From positions 1,922,001 through 1,986,000 of the forward strand of contig CP103037.1 in assembly GCA_024752435.1 (NCBI GenBank): a stretch of DNA of 64,000 nucleotides. Reading direction: 5' to 3'. The stretch comes from Allantophomopsis cytisporea (lineage: Eukaryota; Ascomycota; Leotiomycetes; Phacidiales; Phacidiaceae). Numbering within the stretch: the stretch's first letter is position 1; every line of letters starts with the position of its first letter. Position numbers and translations under genes: made by a program. A model generated the notes under the pieces. It did not search any database. It was not told where the DNA came from and worked only from the letters and a program-made list of their open reading frames with translations. Positions 1 to 10,103 of this stretch are shown here, one piece after another.

Positions 1-13
1 TTTTAATATAGTC

Positions 14-455
14 ATGACACCTGCAGAGGTGTTCACAATTCTGGCGGCGACCGTGACCTTGGTCACGTTCGTCTACAAGATTGTGAATCACTGGAGGGCC
101 GTAAGTCGTTGTGCACATTACCCATTCCCACCACGACCTACGCTGATACCCGCTCTAGCAACCCCTCGCAATGAAGGCTCTTTTTCCGGTCACGGCAACG
201 GATCCCGGTGAGCAAGTCATCCTTTTAAGGAGGCTGTGCTATGCAGTGGAGGCCTTGGCCAAAGCTGCGCGCCGGGGTCCGGGCGACATTGATGACGGTT
301 CAAAGGCAGCTGCCGATACTCGAGATGTCGTCGCCGCTGTTGGCCAGCTAAGTTCCACGGTTGCTCCACCCATGCCTCCGCCTCGCCAGAGGACTCGTGT
401 ATTTTACGCAACATCCGACGGCGAGGTGTACGAGGCGTGGAGAGCCTCCGTCTGA
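14..455 (+). CDS. Small hypothetical protein with N-terminal membrane segment
   Basis: I do not recognise this protein. The proposed model has two exons, 14-100 and 159-455, giving 127 residues. The intron starts GTAAGT at 101 and ends CTCTAG at 158, and both sides stay in frame (phase 0). The first 25 residues hold a hydrophobic stretch (about residues 7-22, ILAATVTLVTFVY) that could be a membrane anchor or signal anchor. The rest is hydrophilic, with an Ala/Arg-rich segment, a Pro-rich patch (PPMPPPRQR) and an aromatic C-terminal tail (VFYATSDGEVYEAW). A second possible donor, GGTGAGCA near 206, is not needed because the frame stays open. The gene sits at the window edge, so an upstream exon cannot be excluded. 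It is convergent with the mannosidase gene at 846-2644. The call rests on the clean intron and open frame only. Confidence 0.45.
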
Positions 456-845
456 ACAGCAGGGAAGGGTGCCCTGTCATATTCAACATATGGCGGGGTC
501 ACCAGCGTCGAGCTCGCACTTCTTCGCAGCACTGGTGACTAGTACCTTGCAAGTGCGAGGGAAGCTAAGACGAGCTTATACAGAGTAAGGAAAATGTGCC
601 GTGATCAAAAGTCCAAATCGAGTTCTTTGTGTATGACTTCACTGTATACGCTTTCATCTTGTTTACCCGTACTGTCAATTTTTGAGATTTAGAACTCACA
701 GATAACCAGAATGCTTGAATTACTTAGTATTCATTGATAATTCACAAACGCTTTTAGCCGAAAATTATATCCCGCAGGCGATTACCAAACTCCCCTAACC
801 ATGCAATCGTACATTCACATCCTCATTCCACCCAGTAACCATACT
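456..845. other. Convergent intergenic gap, 390 bases
   Basis: This lies between the stop of the small hypothetical gene and the stop of the mannosidase gene, so it should hold both 3' untranslated regions. It is fairly AT-rich. I see no repeat, RNA gene or further coding signal. Confidence 0.6.
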
Positions 846-2644
846 TCACTCAATTAGATACGGTTCGGCGCCCTCACCAAAGATAAGATATGGTTTCCTT
901 GCAGCCAAGTCCAGGATAGTTTGGGCGAAAACACTGTTTGCCCAAGCAAACCAACTCCCTGCCTTATTGTCAATATGGTCAAGTTATCAAATGAGAGGAG
1001 GAACACTCACTGGTGTACTCTGAGATCCGATTGACATTGATGCTCTCATGAACGAGGCCGAGACGACTAGCTCTGAGAACAACGGCTAAGGACTTTTTGA
1101 TCTCCTGGTCATCGCTTGAAGTCATTGCTTGAAGCAACAAACTCATTGGCCAAGCATTTTCAAGACCGATGTGAGGTCCTGCGAAAATTTAGCAATCTGT
1201 AAATAAATGTAATTGAGGGTTGACACGCACCTCCGATACCTCCGAAGCCAGTGCCATCCAAGAAATATGGGTTTCCTTGACTTTCCAATAACATTTTTCG
1301 GGTGTTGAGATAGATCTTGTCATCAGCAGGCACGAAGCCGAGAATCGGCAAGGCCAATAAAGATGGGACATTAGCATCATCCATCATGATGTGGGATCCA
1401 TAACCATCAACTTCATAGGCAAAGACGTCACCATATTTTCTGTGATTAATGACGGCATGTTCGTAGATACCATCCTCGATAGCGTTGGCGCGCTTCTCCA
1501 AGGCATCAGCTAAAGTAGTCTTCTTGACTACTCTTAAAATCTCTGCTGTGCGTTTCAGTTCTACAGACATCATGGCATTGGCGGGGATATAGAAGCCCAA
1601 TATCGTAGCATCATCACTTGGTCTAAAAGCACTTCGGACTAAACCTGTACCATTGTTGAGAGGATTTCCAACGCCACTGAGAGGTAATGTTTCTGTTCCT
1701 TGATCGGTCCTTCGTCTGAAGGTATACTCGTTGCGTACAAATCGACCAGTTTCAGGATCAAAGGTGGACATAGACTGCTCTTCGATGACTCTCATAACGG
1801 TGTCGAGAGCCACTAACCACCTTGGAGTCAAGAAATCAATCGATTTTGTGTGATTATAAAAGGTGTTGCCAAGAGCAAGGAAGTGGGCAAGTGAATCAAG
1901 CTCGTACTTGCATTCGAATACGAATGAAGGCTCATATGCCGGATGAACAGCATCTTCTTGTCCATTCTGAGTTGGCGGAAGTTTGCTTGGAGGCGGTGGT
2001 TGAAATGCGTTGCAATATGGTGCTTCAACAACCATTTCAGCTTGGGTATTGATGGCTCCCAAGATGAGATTGAAGATCTTGGCATCCTTTTTAGCTAGAG
2101 GCTGATATTGTAGAAGCTGATTTGTTGAATCGCGCAACCATTCTGCATTGATATCACCAGTCACTACGAATGACTGTGGACCCTCCCATTTCCCAGTGTT
2201 TCGATGCCCAAACCGTGCTTTCAATTCAGAGTGCTTATTATCTGTGCCGTCGACGTGCCAGCGCACAGTTGTATCGAGTGTGTTTGGGAAAGCATTCTCG
2301 AATAGTCGCGCCAGGTCCTTGTCAACCATTCTGGATGTAACATCCTCAATAACCTTCTCGACGAGCGGCGATGTAAAGGTTCGACAGTGTACGGAAGGTC
2401 GTTGAAACGGCAATGCCATTGAACCCTCACTCAACGGACGACTAGATTATATTAGCCATGCTCCCTGAGGTAGAGATAGTGCTCACTGTAGAAAAGCAGA
2501 GTAGTGCTTATAATCTGGACATGCCTTCCGGGCTTCTTCAGATACAGCTTCAAAGCCCACGGAGTTTTTTGGAGGCGATGCTCCTGCTAGGAGGACATAG
2601 GAGCTCCATAGTAGCAGCGCAGATTGTGTAAGAAAGTACTTCAT
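846..2644 (-). CDS. GH125 family (MUG157-like) exo-alpha-1,6-mannosidase, secretory
   Basis: This is a glycoside hydrolase family 125 protein, related to fission yeast Mug157; characterised GH125 enzymes remove terminal alpha-1,6-linked mannose. The model has four exons on the minus strand: 2644-2487, 2441-1231, 1178-1011 and 958-846, giving 549 residues. Introns are GTGAGC..TCTAG, GTGCGT..CGCAG and GTGAGT..GGCAG, and all keep frame. Residues 1-23 form a signal peptide (hydrophobic LLLWSSYVLLAG, then Ala-Ser-Pro), so the protein enters the secretory route. Family landmarks are CPDYKHYS near residue 42, LPFQRPS, the invariant WLRDSTNQ motif, GGIGGPHIGLENAWP after exon 2, and a C-terminal WFAWANS. 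Start chosen because it supplies the signal peptide and joins in frame to the open exon. Whether it acts in the Golgi, vacuole or outside the cell is not shown. Confidence 0.9.
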
Positions 2645-3362
2645 AATGTTTCGGCCTCAATTGTGATATGGAGGACGTTGATATGCGCCAAGGATGTTGA
2701 AGCCAGAGTGTTGTATATTTCGCCAGGCAAGGGAGGGAGACTGAAGTGTCCGTGCAAGTTGATGGTTTCTTCAGTTTTTCATCGAAACATTAAACACCCC
2801 TATAAAGCCCAATAACAATTTTGATGAGCTGTATGACTACAAAAGAAATTAAAGCGACACTTGTCGAGATCGAAGTGTACTATGATGTGATTGAGTTTCG
2901 GGGTCTTCGAGGAAGATGATGTCTGGTAGCACCAGTAGTCTCATACAAGGCTGAGCTATGACCATACCCTTTATCGATAAGATCGAGGAACGAGGGAAAT
3001 CCATTTTAAGCGAATGCCGCTCTCCATCATTCGAAATCCCGGACCCTAAGGCGGAAATCTAAAACAATCACTAGGTGTTTTATCTACAATAACCAAAAGA
3101 GCCAGCCACCCAAATGACCGAGAAAGCGTTGTTGGGACTTATGAAGAAGACCACGCATGTCATTGGCATCTGTCAGGATTGGGGACCAGAGGGTTTAGTG
3201 TAATAATTGTTTCATTTCAAAGTAACTCAACGCTTGTGTCTTGGATGTCCGATTTACACCTTAACTCCATCAGTGTTCCGGCTTGTATCACCATTTGTCC
3301 TAATTTTCCGTGCAACGCCGAATAAATGCAAGGCAAGATATAGAAATGTAGAATATCCGAAA
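2645..3362. other. Intergenic region, 718 bases
   Basis: This is the promoter side of the mannosidase gene and the 3' side of the ESA1 gene, both on the minus strand. No coding exon, RNA gene or repeat stands out. I see only short open frames without splice support. Confidence 0.6.
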
Positions 3363-5036
3363 TTACCATCCCCAAGTCCTCTGGCTTGCTGTGAACACAG
3401 GTGGAGTCCACTTGATTCTTGCAGGTTCAATCCTCCTCTTCGGTTTGCCAGTTTCCTTCTCCTTTTGTTTTTCTTTTTCCTTCTTTGCCTTTCTGCCCTC
3501 TATTAAGGCTGTTGGTAAGACCAGTTTATGTTCTCCCTTCAAGTACAAGAGAATCTTCAGACTTTTCAGGGTATGATCAACATCAGTAGTCGTCATAGCC
3601 AATTGTGAGCCTAGAGCTTCCATACTGATCTTGTCACCTCTCTCTTGATGTTCAATAAGTACATCAATGACTTCCTCCGCCCAGTATGCTCGATAGGACA
3701 TAAGTCCCAAATCCGAAAGTGGTTTTTCCGGTGACCCGAGTTTGCCCTCGATCTTTGAGAGCTCATAGGAGAATTGAATAAGTAGTTTTCCAAATCCTTG
3801 TCGTTGGTATTGAGGTAGTGTAAGGATACAGGCCACATTGTAACCATCGGCACTCTCCTTCTCCTTGGAAAAATAGCCAACTAGATGACATCCTTTGTGA
3901 TCGCGCTTGACCATTACATAGAACAAAAAGGGGTCGACGTCGTAGTAGAGGGTCTTATGATCAAGAAAGAGCTTCGAGAGGAGACAGAGATTGCGACACC
4001 ATGCACGCTGACGTCGGCCATCGATTTCATAAAAGGAAACATAATCATCCCTGTAGATTTCGTTTCCAGGGGGGTGTAGCAGTGTACATTTGTGTCGGTG
4101 TCGTGTGAAAGACTTGGTATCTGCGAAGTAGCTGAGACAGAATTCACAGATATACATGACTTCCTCCTGCGCGAACTCTTCCGGATACGGAGAGAAATAC
4201 CATGGGCTCAAGTCGAATTGTCCAAACTGTATCTTCATGATATTCCTGATCCTCGAAATTTCGGCTTGATTCTGTGTCATCGATCCTCCAACACGCAGCT
4301 TCTCGATCTCTTCTTCCCTTGAAAAGGACTCTGGTGCCTCAGCTTTGGCCGCGGCATGCGCCATACTAACATCCCCATCAACATCGACTTCATCCTCCTC
4401 TACCCCAGGTGTTGCAGCCAAGTCCAACGGATACTCAAGCTTCTCATCCCCGCCAGCATCTGGTGTTCCCTTTGCTGTGGCAACATCAGTACTCTCAGCT
4501 TCAGAGGTTTCCCTGGTAACTGTGAGTGGTCGCTTTTGAGCTTTCTTGCTCACGTCTTTCTTCGAGGCGGCCTTAGAGGTGGTTGCCGCCTTCTTGCTCT
4601 CCTTCGCTTTCTCAGGGTTTGGCCATTCCACATCTTGAGACAAATCGATTCTCGTAGCCGGTACCCACTCATCCAAACGCTTGTTGAAGTTGTCAAAGTT
4701 GCAGTAAAAGTGGCGACCAGTTTTCATTTCCTTGATCGATAGAATTTCTGCTTTTCGTACCAAGCCATCCTACACATCAAAATATTAGCATAATTTACCG
4801 GAACCAGTTTCCAGATAACATGAGGACTTTTTGCGCGGGCACTAAGTTTGTTGTCGTGGTTGGTACTCACTTTGTGAACCATAGCAATGCAACCTATTCT
4901 ACAGCGAGGTTAGCTAGCAATTCTCACGGTCGCAACAACGAGTGACAAACCGTAAAGTATCCAACGTCGCCTTACCCCTCAACTTTGGGGTTTCAGTACC
5001 GACCGCGCCATCTTGCGGCTGCGAGCCGGAAGTCAT
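3363..5036 (-). CDS. ESA1: MYST-family histone acetyltransferase ESA1 (NuA4 catalytic subunit)
   Basis: This is the catalytic acetyltransferase of NuA4, which acetylates histone H4 and H2A tails in the nucleus. The model has exons 5036-4976, a 23-base exon 4893-4871, and 4769-3363, giving 496 residues. Order of parts: chromo-barrel/tudor-knot domain (about 18-80, with MVHKDGLVRKAEIL and DEWVPATRIDL), a Lys/Ala-rich and acidic linker (about 85-180), and the MYST domain (about 200-455). Visible landmarks are the C2HC finger starting CEFC near residue 236, the autoacetylated Lys in LFLDHK (about 300), the active Cys in YNVAC (about 342), the acetyl-CoA loop QRQGFGK, and the general-base Glu in GSPEKPL (about 376). 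It ends in the usual Trp-rich tail. Length fits fungal Esa1. It is divergent from REX4, 250 bases away. The tiny second exon decides the N-terminus. Confidence 0.95.
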
Positions 5037-5286
5037 GATGTCGTTTCTATGATGAAATCGATGCAGGTGAGTTGTGCGTCGATTGAATTTTGTTGCGGGG
5101 TCGTGGATGATCTGGCGATGAGCGCAACCCCAAATTTGCGATAAGACGCTGTAATCGGCGCGCTAACGTCCAAGAGCGTCCGCGTCGCCAAATTTATTTC
5201 GGTTGCCGAGTCTTCAACGGACTGATTGCTGCTTATCCTACTCGCTTTCTCCTTGACAATGAACATTCAGTCACAACGATATCGCG
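5037..5286. promoter_or_regulatory. Shared divergent promoter between ESA1 and REX4
   Basis: Only 250 bases separate the two start codons on opposite strands, so both core promoters must lie here. The middle is CpG-rich (around 5155-5195, with GGCGCGCT and CCGCGTCGCC), as is common for housekeeping promoters. I see no clear TATA box. Confidence 0.7.
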
Positions 5287-6249
5287 ATGGCACCAGAACT
5301 TTCCAGTAATTGGAAGAGGTTGCAGTCGACTTTGAAGAAGGAATCAAAAGCCAGCAAGGAAGCCAAAGCCAAAAAAGTTCCGACTGATCGACAGAGAAAT
5401 TCATTGGCCAAAAGAAAACGCTTGGAGGAAAAGAAGGCCTTGAGTGAGACCGCCGACGCCAAAATCTTGGCCTCGAACAGGAGACGAAAGATGGGTGCAA
5501 GCGGGAGTACGACTGAGCCTGCGGCACCCTCAGCATCTTTGGCATTGTGGGCAGAGGATAACGATATTTCTTCCACGGATCTAGCGTTAGCCTACGGTAG
5601 CGGTTCGAAGGCCGTGGAGATTCGCAGTGCGGATAAGGACAAAATCAACGAGGGAAAAGCCGAAGGCGTGGATATTGGGAAGTACGTGGCAATAGACTGT
5701 GAGATGGTGGGAGTCGGTGGTGCAGAGGATCGGTCTGTGTTGGCTCGAGTCAGTATCGTCAATTTTCACGGCGAGCAAGTATACGACTCATTCGTCAAGC
5801 CAAAAGAGTTTGTGACAGATTGGAGAACGCATGTCAGTGGAGTCTCACCCAAAAACATGGCAACAGCACGCTCTTTCGATGAAGTGCAAAAGGAGGTTGG
5901 GGAGATTTTGGCGGATAGAATTCTCATTGGACATGCGATTAAAAACGACCTCGAAGCAATGATGCTCACTCATTCGAAGAGGGATATCAGGGATACGTCG
6001 AGATTCTCGGGCTTCCGAAAATACAGCGCCGGGCGAACTCCAGGTTTGAAGAAATTAGCCAAAGAAGTTTTGGGCGTCGACATTCAGGGCGGAGAGCATT
6101 CTAGTATTGAAGATGCTCGAGCAACGATGTTGCTCTTCCGAAGACACAAGTCGGCGTTTGATATCGAACATGCACAGCGATTCCCACAACGAAATATCAA
6201 TGGTGATGGGCCATCAAAGCCGAAGAAGAAGAAGAAGGCTAAGAAATAA
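5287..6249 (+). CDS. REX4: RNA exonuclease 4 (REX4-like), DEDDh 3'-5' exonuclease
   Basis: This is a predicted 3'-5' RNA exonuclease of the DEDDh superfamily; yeast Rex4 takes part in pre-rRNA processing in the nucleolus. One exon encodes 320 residues. The N-terminal 70 residues are Lys/Arg-rich and likely a nuclear or nucleolar signal. The exonuclease domain spans about 132-290. Acidic metal ligands are visible: Asp137 and Glu139 in IDCEMVGVG, Asp221 in HAIKND, and the exo III signature HSSIEDARATM with His271 and Asp276. A second basic tail (KPKKKKKAKK) ends the protein. Length is close to yeast Rex4 (about 290). It shares its promoter region with ESA1 and is convergent with the cyclopropane synthase gene, whose stop is 241 bases away. 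Confidence 0.93.
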   Translation: MAPELSSNWKRLQSTLKKESKASKEAKAKKVPTDRQRNSLAKRKRLEEKKALSETADAKILASNRRRKMGASGSTTEPAAPSASLALWAEDNDISSTDLALAYGSGSKAVEIRSADKDKINEGKAEGVDIGKYVAIDCEMVGVGGAEDRSVLARVSIVNFHGEQVYDSFVKPKEFVTDWRTHVSGVSPKNMATARSFDEVQKEVGEILADRILIGHAIKNDLEAMMLTHSKRDIRDTSRFSGFRKYSAGRTPGLKKLAKEVLGVDIQGGEHSSIEDARATMLLFRRHKSAFDIEHAQRFPQRNINGDGPSKPKKKKKAKK

Positions 6250-6490
6250 ACTTGAACACCTCCGAAGTTCGGACAAGTCCACGGAGGAAAGGGAGTGGCA
6301 GATATATGGAGAGAATCGCCTTGTGAGCAGACAAAGATTATTATAAAAAGATCTATCTGGCCTAACAAACACCTCGACGGGAATCAAAGAAGTGGGGAAT
6401 CTTGGAACTCCGTGCCATGCATTGGACATCACCCGATGTCCCAAAAACTCCAACGCTACCAACGCATATGTGCACCAGATGGCAACAAAA

Positions 6491-7999
6491 TCACAAAGGA
6501 ATACCTTCCATCAACTCCATTGCACCTTCTCGACCAACGGTGATAATCACATCACCCAACGTCTTGGTAGCAAATCCCGCTTCGCAATAGGCGAAGTAAT
6601 ACTAGCAAATGTCAAATTCGGCAGAATGAAATAGATTCTTGGGTGTAACAAACCTCCCATTTTCTGCGAAATACTTCAACCTCTTTCTCCCCCATATTAT
6701 CGTGCTCCAACATCAATGCTGGTCGAATTCTGGACTCAAAATTCTTCATAAACTTCTCCCTCCATAACCGCAACGTCTTCGCATAATGCCCACCAATATT
6801 TTCAATCTTCTCTACCACCAAAGTACCCTCAGACCCTTTGTCGATCTTTGATACCAGCTGACTGATGGCGGGAAGATGACCACCTGGAAATATGTACTTC
6901 CGGATGAAATCTTCACCCTTCGCATAGGCCTCATACCTGTTCTCTGGCATGGTGATGCATTGAAATACGGCAATGCCCCCATCTTCCTTCAACAGTTTGT
7001 GTATACACTTGAAGTAGGTCTCCAGATATTCTGCGCCAACAGCTTCTAGCATTTCAATCGATACGACTTTGTCGTAGGGCACCTGAGGAATTGGAAGTGC
7101 CCGGTAATCCATCAATTTGACTTCGATTCGGTCCGCAAATCCTTCCGCCGCAATTCTCTTTTCTGCCAATGCCTTCTGTTCGATACTGAGAGTCAGACTT
7201 GTTACTCTGCATCCGGTTCTCCTTACTGCTTCAATAGCAAAAGAGCCCCATCCGGTACCGATTTCGAGCACATGATCCGAGGGTTTGATGTGCGCACCAT
7301 CGATAAAACGATTCAGCTTCGTGCTTTGCGCATCTTCCAGGCTCTCATCGCTACAATGAAGCTTCCAGATTGGGCAAGAATATGTCATGTCTTCGGATAA
7401 GAACGCGGCAAACATTTCATTACTGATATCGTAATGTGCTTGGATATTTAACAGGGAGTTCGACAGTGTGTTTGTGGTTCGCGCAAGTCCTGTAATGGTA
7501 GCTGCTAAAGAGGACGTCAATGTTGTCGCATTGGCCAGCTGATTTCGATTTTGAATGAAGAGCTGTTCTGGTTATAAGTGGTCTTCATTTCTTAATGAGT
7601 AGGCCAACTTACCTGGAAGAAGCCAACTAAGTCACCATCTACCTCACCCAGCATGTACGCCTCTGCGAAACCCATATCCGCGAAGAGAAACATGCGTACC
7701 CAGAAAGCTTCTTTCCTCACCGTCAAGTCCACCTTTTGCGGCTTCATACTTGTTCCATTTACACCGTTGGTATTGTTCGAAAACTCCTTTGCAAGTCTTT
7801 CTCCGAACATGTGCTGCTCGCCGGTGGTGAGATCGTTGATTATGAGGGTACCACTTTCGATCCCACTTAGTAGATTAGTGATAGCGGCTTTGGAGACTGT
7901 CAAGGCGGGACCCCAAGTGACAGATCCAATAGCCTCTCGAAGAAGGTCAGTACCATTGGCTATAGGACGCCGAAGGGCGGTAGGAATATAAGACGCCAT
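6491..7999 (-). CDS. Cyclopropane-fatty-acyl-phospholipid synthase-like methyltransferase
   Basis: This is a SAM-dependent methyltransferase of the cyclopropane/mycolic acid synthase family, which transfers a methylene group onto double bonds of membrane lipid acyl chains. The model has exons 7999-7613, 7562-6654 and 6601-6491, giving 468 residues; both introns are phase 0 (GTAAGT..AACAG and GTTTGT..TGCTAG). The SAM site is VLEIGTGWG at about 227-235. Family residues include HYDISNEMF (about 172), Cys192 in MTYSCPIW, Glu302 in SIEMLEAVG, IFPGGHLP, and WEYYFAYCEAGF at the exon 2-3 junction. Where the E. coli enzyme has His in its bicarbonate site, FQCIT suggests Gln here (my alignment by eye). 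No membrane segment is obvious, which argues against the sphingolipid C9-methyltransferase branch. The real lipid substrate is not shown. Confidence 0.9.
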
Positions 8000-10103
8000 A
8001 AGAATATGATATAGGAAGAGATTGTACTAAAGCTATTGGCAATACCAAAGATGTGCCTGAGCCGTGTAGATTGCCACCAGTCGTGGTAATCGAGACCGGG
8101 AGGCGCGACTTTTGATAAATAGTGTATATCCCCGAGGTTACTTTTCAAGTGTTCGGGATTGGCCTCGAGAAACAGCGATGACGGTACGACAAGCAATATA
8201 TGAAAGATAGAAAGAGAGGGAGGAGTAAACAAGGCAAACTCACAGGCGCAAAAGACTGTCCGAGAAGAAAGTAGTGTAGCGACGGAACCATGAAGCTTAC
8301 CTCGTTGATAATATGCACTAGTAGTGGGGTACAGAGTGTTGAAGCAACGGATGATCCGACCACCGAGCAGCAGCAGAATATAATTTCTCACGACCTTTTC
8401 TGAAGCAATTAACTCCCATCGGGCTTGTGCAACCAGGTATCCGGCAAGGATTTGAGACGAATGATGACTCGTGCTCTCGTACTTCTTAGCATAATCCAGG
8501 GGATTGTTAGAGCTCGGAGGAGGCGCCTGGCACGCATTTGGTTGGCTCCAAATACCCGGAAGGTTAACTTCACCACTTTGTGCCCGTTCTTACCACTGTA
8601 CTGAGTCCTTCTCATGGGCCATACGGCACTCGGTCACATTTATCAAAAAGCACGGCGTTTGGGAGGGATTCGTTGTCCGATCCTATACCAGCTGTGGAAG
8701 TGGCCGTTGAATAGTCATTGATATGCATGTTGGATGACATCAAGACTTTCTTTGAACGCTTCAGCGCTTCTAGCCCCATACTCTCTACCAGCCCGCTCTC
8801 AGGTACCAAAAACCTACACTGGTGGTTTTTAATTTCATCTGTTTCTTGAAATGCCATGTATCTTTTTTGAGGGTCTTACGATATTTGAATCGTAAATCTC
8901 TTTGCTCGGGATTCGTCGTTCTGCACCCAGAAGTTCTATGGATTCGGTGGCTTTGATGCAGTTCGAGGACGTGAGGTCTGAGCTATGCGCTTGAGAATGT
9001 ACAGGGATTGTGATCCGCTTTTGAGGGGCCTTGGTGGCCCATGCAAGCAGGGTGTTGCTGGTACATTATGCATATATGCCTTGCTTATAAGGATAGAAAG
9101 GGTTGAGCCTCGGTCATGAAGATTACCTTACTCTAGCTAGATAGTCTAAGTTTTTGCTTGGAGGTTGAAGCTATTTTAACAGAGCTAGATCCTACATATA
9201 TATATATATATATATATATTACCTTAAAATAGTAGAATATCTTAATGACCTATCTACAAAGATCAATTATTGCCGAAAGGTACTTTAAATAGGTAGACAG
9301 TCTACTTAAAATCTCATTTATGGTTATACTTAGAGCTACTTATGCGATTGCTGAGTCTAACTTGGCATTTTCTTGACTGAATAAACTTGTTCAACTGCAT
9401 TAACTGTAATACTGACTAGTATAGGATTCTACAAATATATCGATAAACCACGTCTTATTTGAATAAACGAGTTGCTTTCGCCATATCATATAACAGTGGG
9501 GTTTTGCAGCATAGGATATGAAAGAAGAGGAGGAAGATAACGAGCTAGTAGAAAGGTTTTTTCATAACAAAAGTATGCATTTATAAACATGATCATGCTT
9601 CAAGGGCATATGAAGCAGAAGGGGGGGATCTTGGAAGAGACTGCGGACAATGGAGATGAGGAGAATCATACAATGACAAACAGTGAATGAACGTTGAATG
9701 AACAAGTTGATACGGATAGACGGATAGTACGCTATGCGCGGAGTGACTCAACGATCTCACACAGTACAGTACGTCGTACCTTACCTAAGTATTGGATTGT
9801 AAGGTAAAATAAAGGTCTACGTACCTGATGATATGGCCGAGTAACGCTACTCGGCTGTTGCTCTCGCTTAAGGGGGTTGTTTGATTACCTTAGGCTGCCA
9901 TTCTTGTTTGTTTACTTTCTCAAAGCTTGGGTCTTCCTGCACGTCTACCAAATTGCTTCTACTACTCACGAAACCTTGCATTCTTATTCCAAAAAGCACA
10001 ATCCTTGACATACCACCGGATTTCTATTGTTTGGGATTCCTTCGCAACATCCTGTCGGCGCTTCATTTTCAATTCCATATAATAAGTCACATATTGCCAT
10101 TGT
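8000..10103. other. Intergenic region, 2.1 kb, AT-rich in the middle
   Basis: This is the promoter side of both the cyclopropane synthase gene (-) and the kinesin-5 gene (+). Minus-strand frames at 8857-8612 (81 codons) and 8615-8409 (68 codons) read partly protein-like but have no recognised motif or convincing splice join, so I do not call them. From about 8870 to 9560 the DNA is AT-rich and holds a TA microsatellite. From 9640 to 9850 it is again unremarkable. Confidence 0.5.
9196..9219. repeat. (AT)n microsatellite
   Basis: A perfect run of alternating A and T, 12 units long, sits in the AT-rich gap before the kinesin gene. It is likely to vary in length between strains. Confidence 0.95.

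Noticed and set aside
7960..8391. 143-codon minus frame upstream of and overlapping the cyclopropane synthase start
   Set aside because: It is out of frame with the recognised enzyme, ends inside its first exon, and is Leu/Phe/Ser-rich without motif; it belongs to the 5' leader region.
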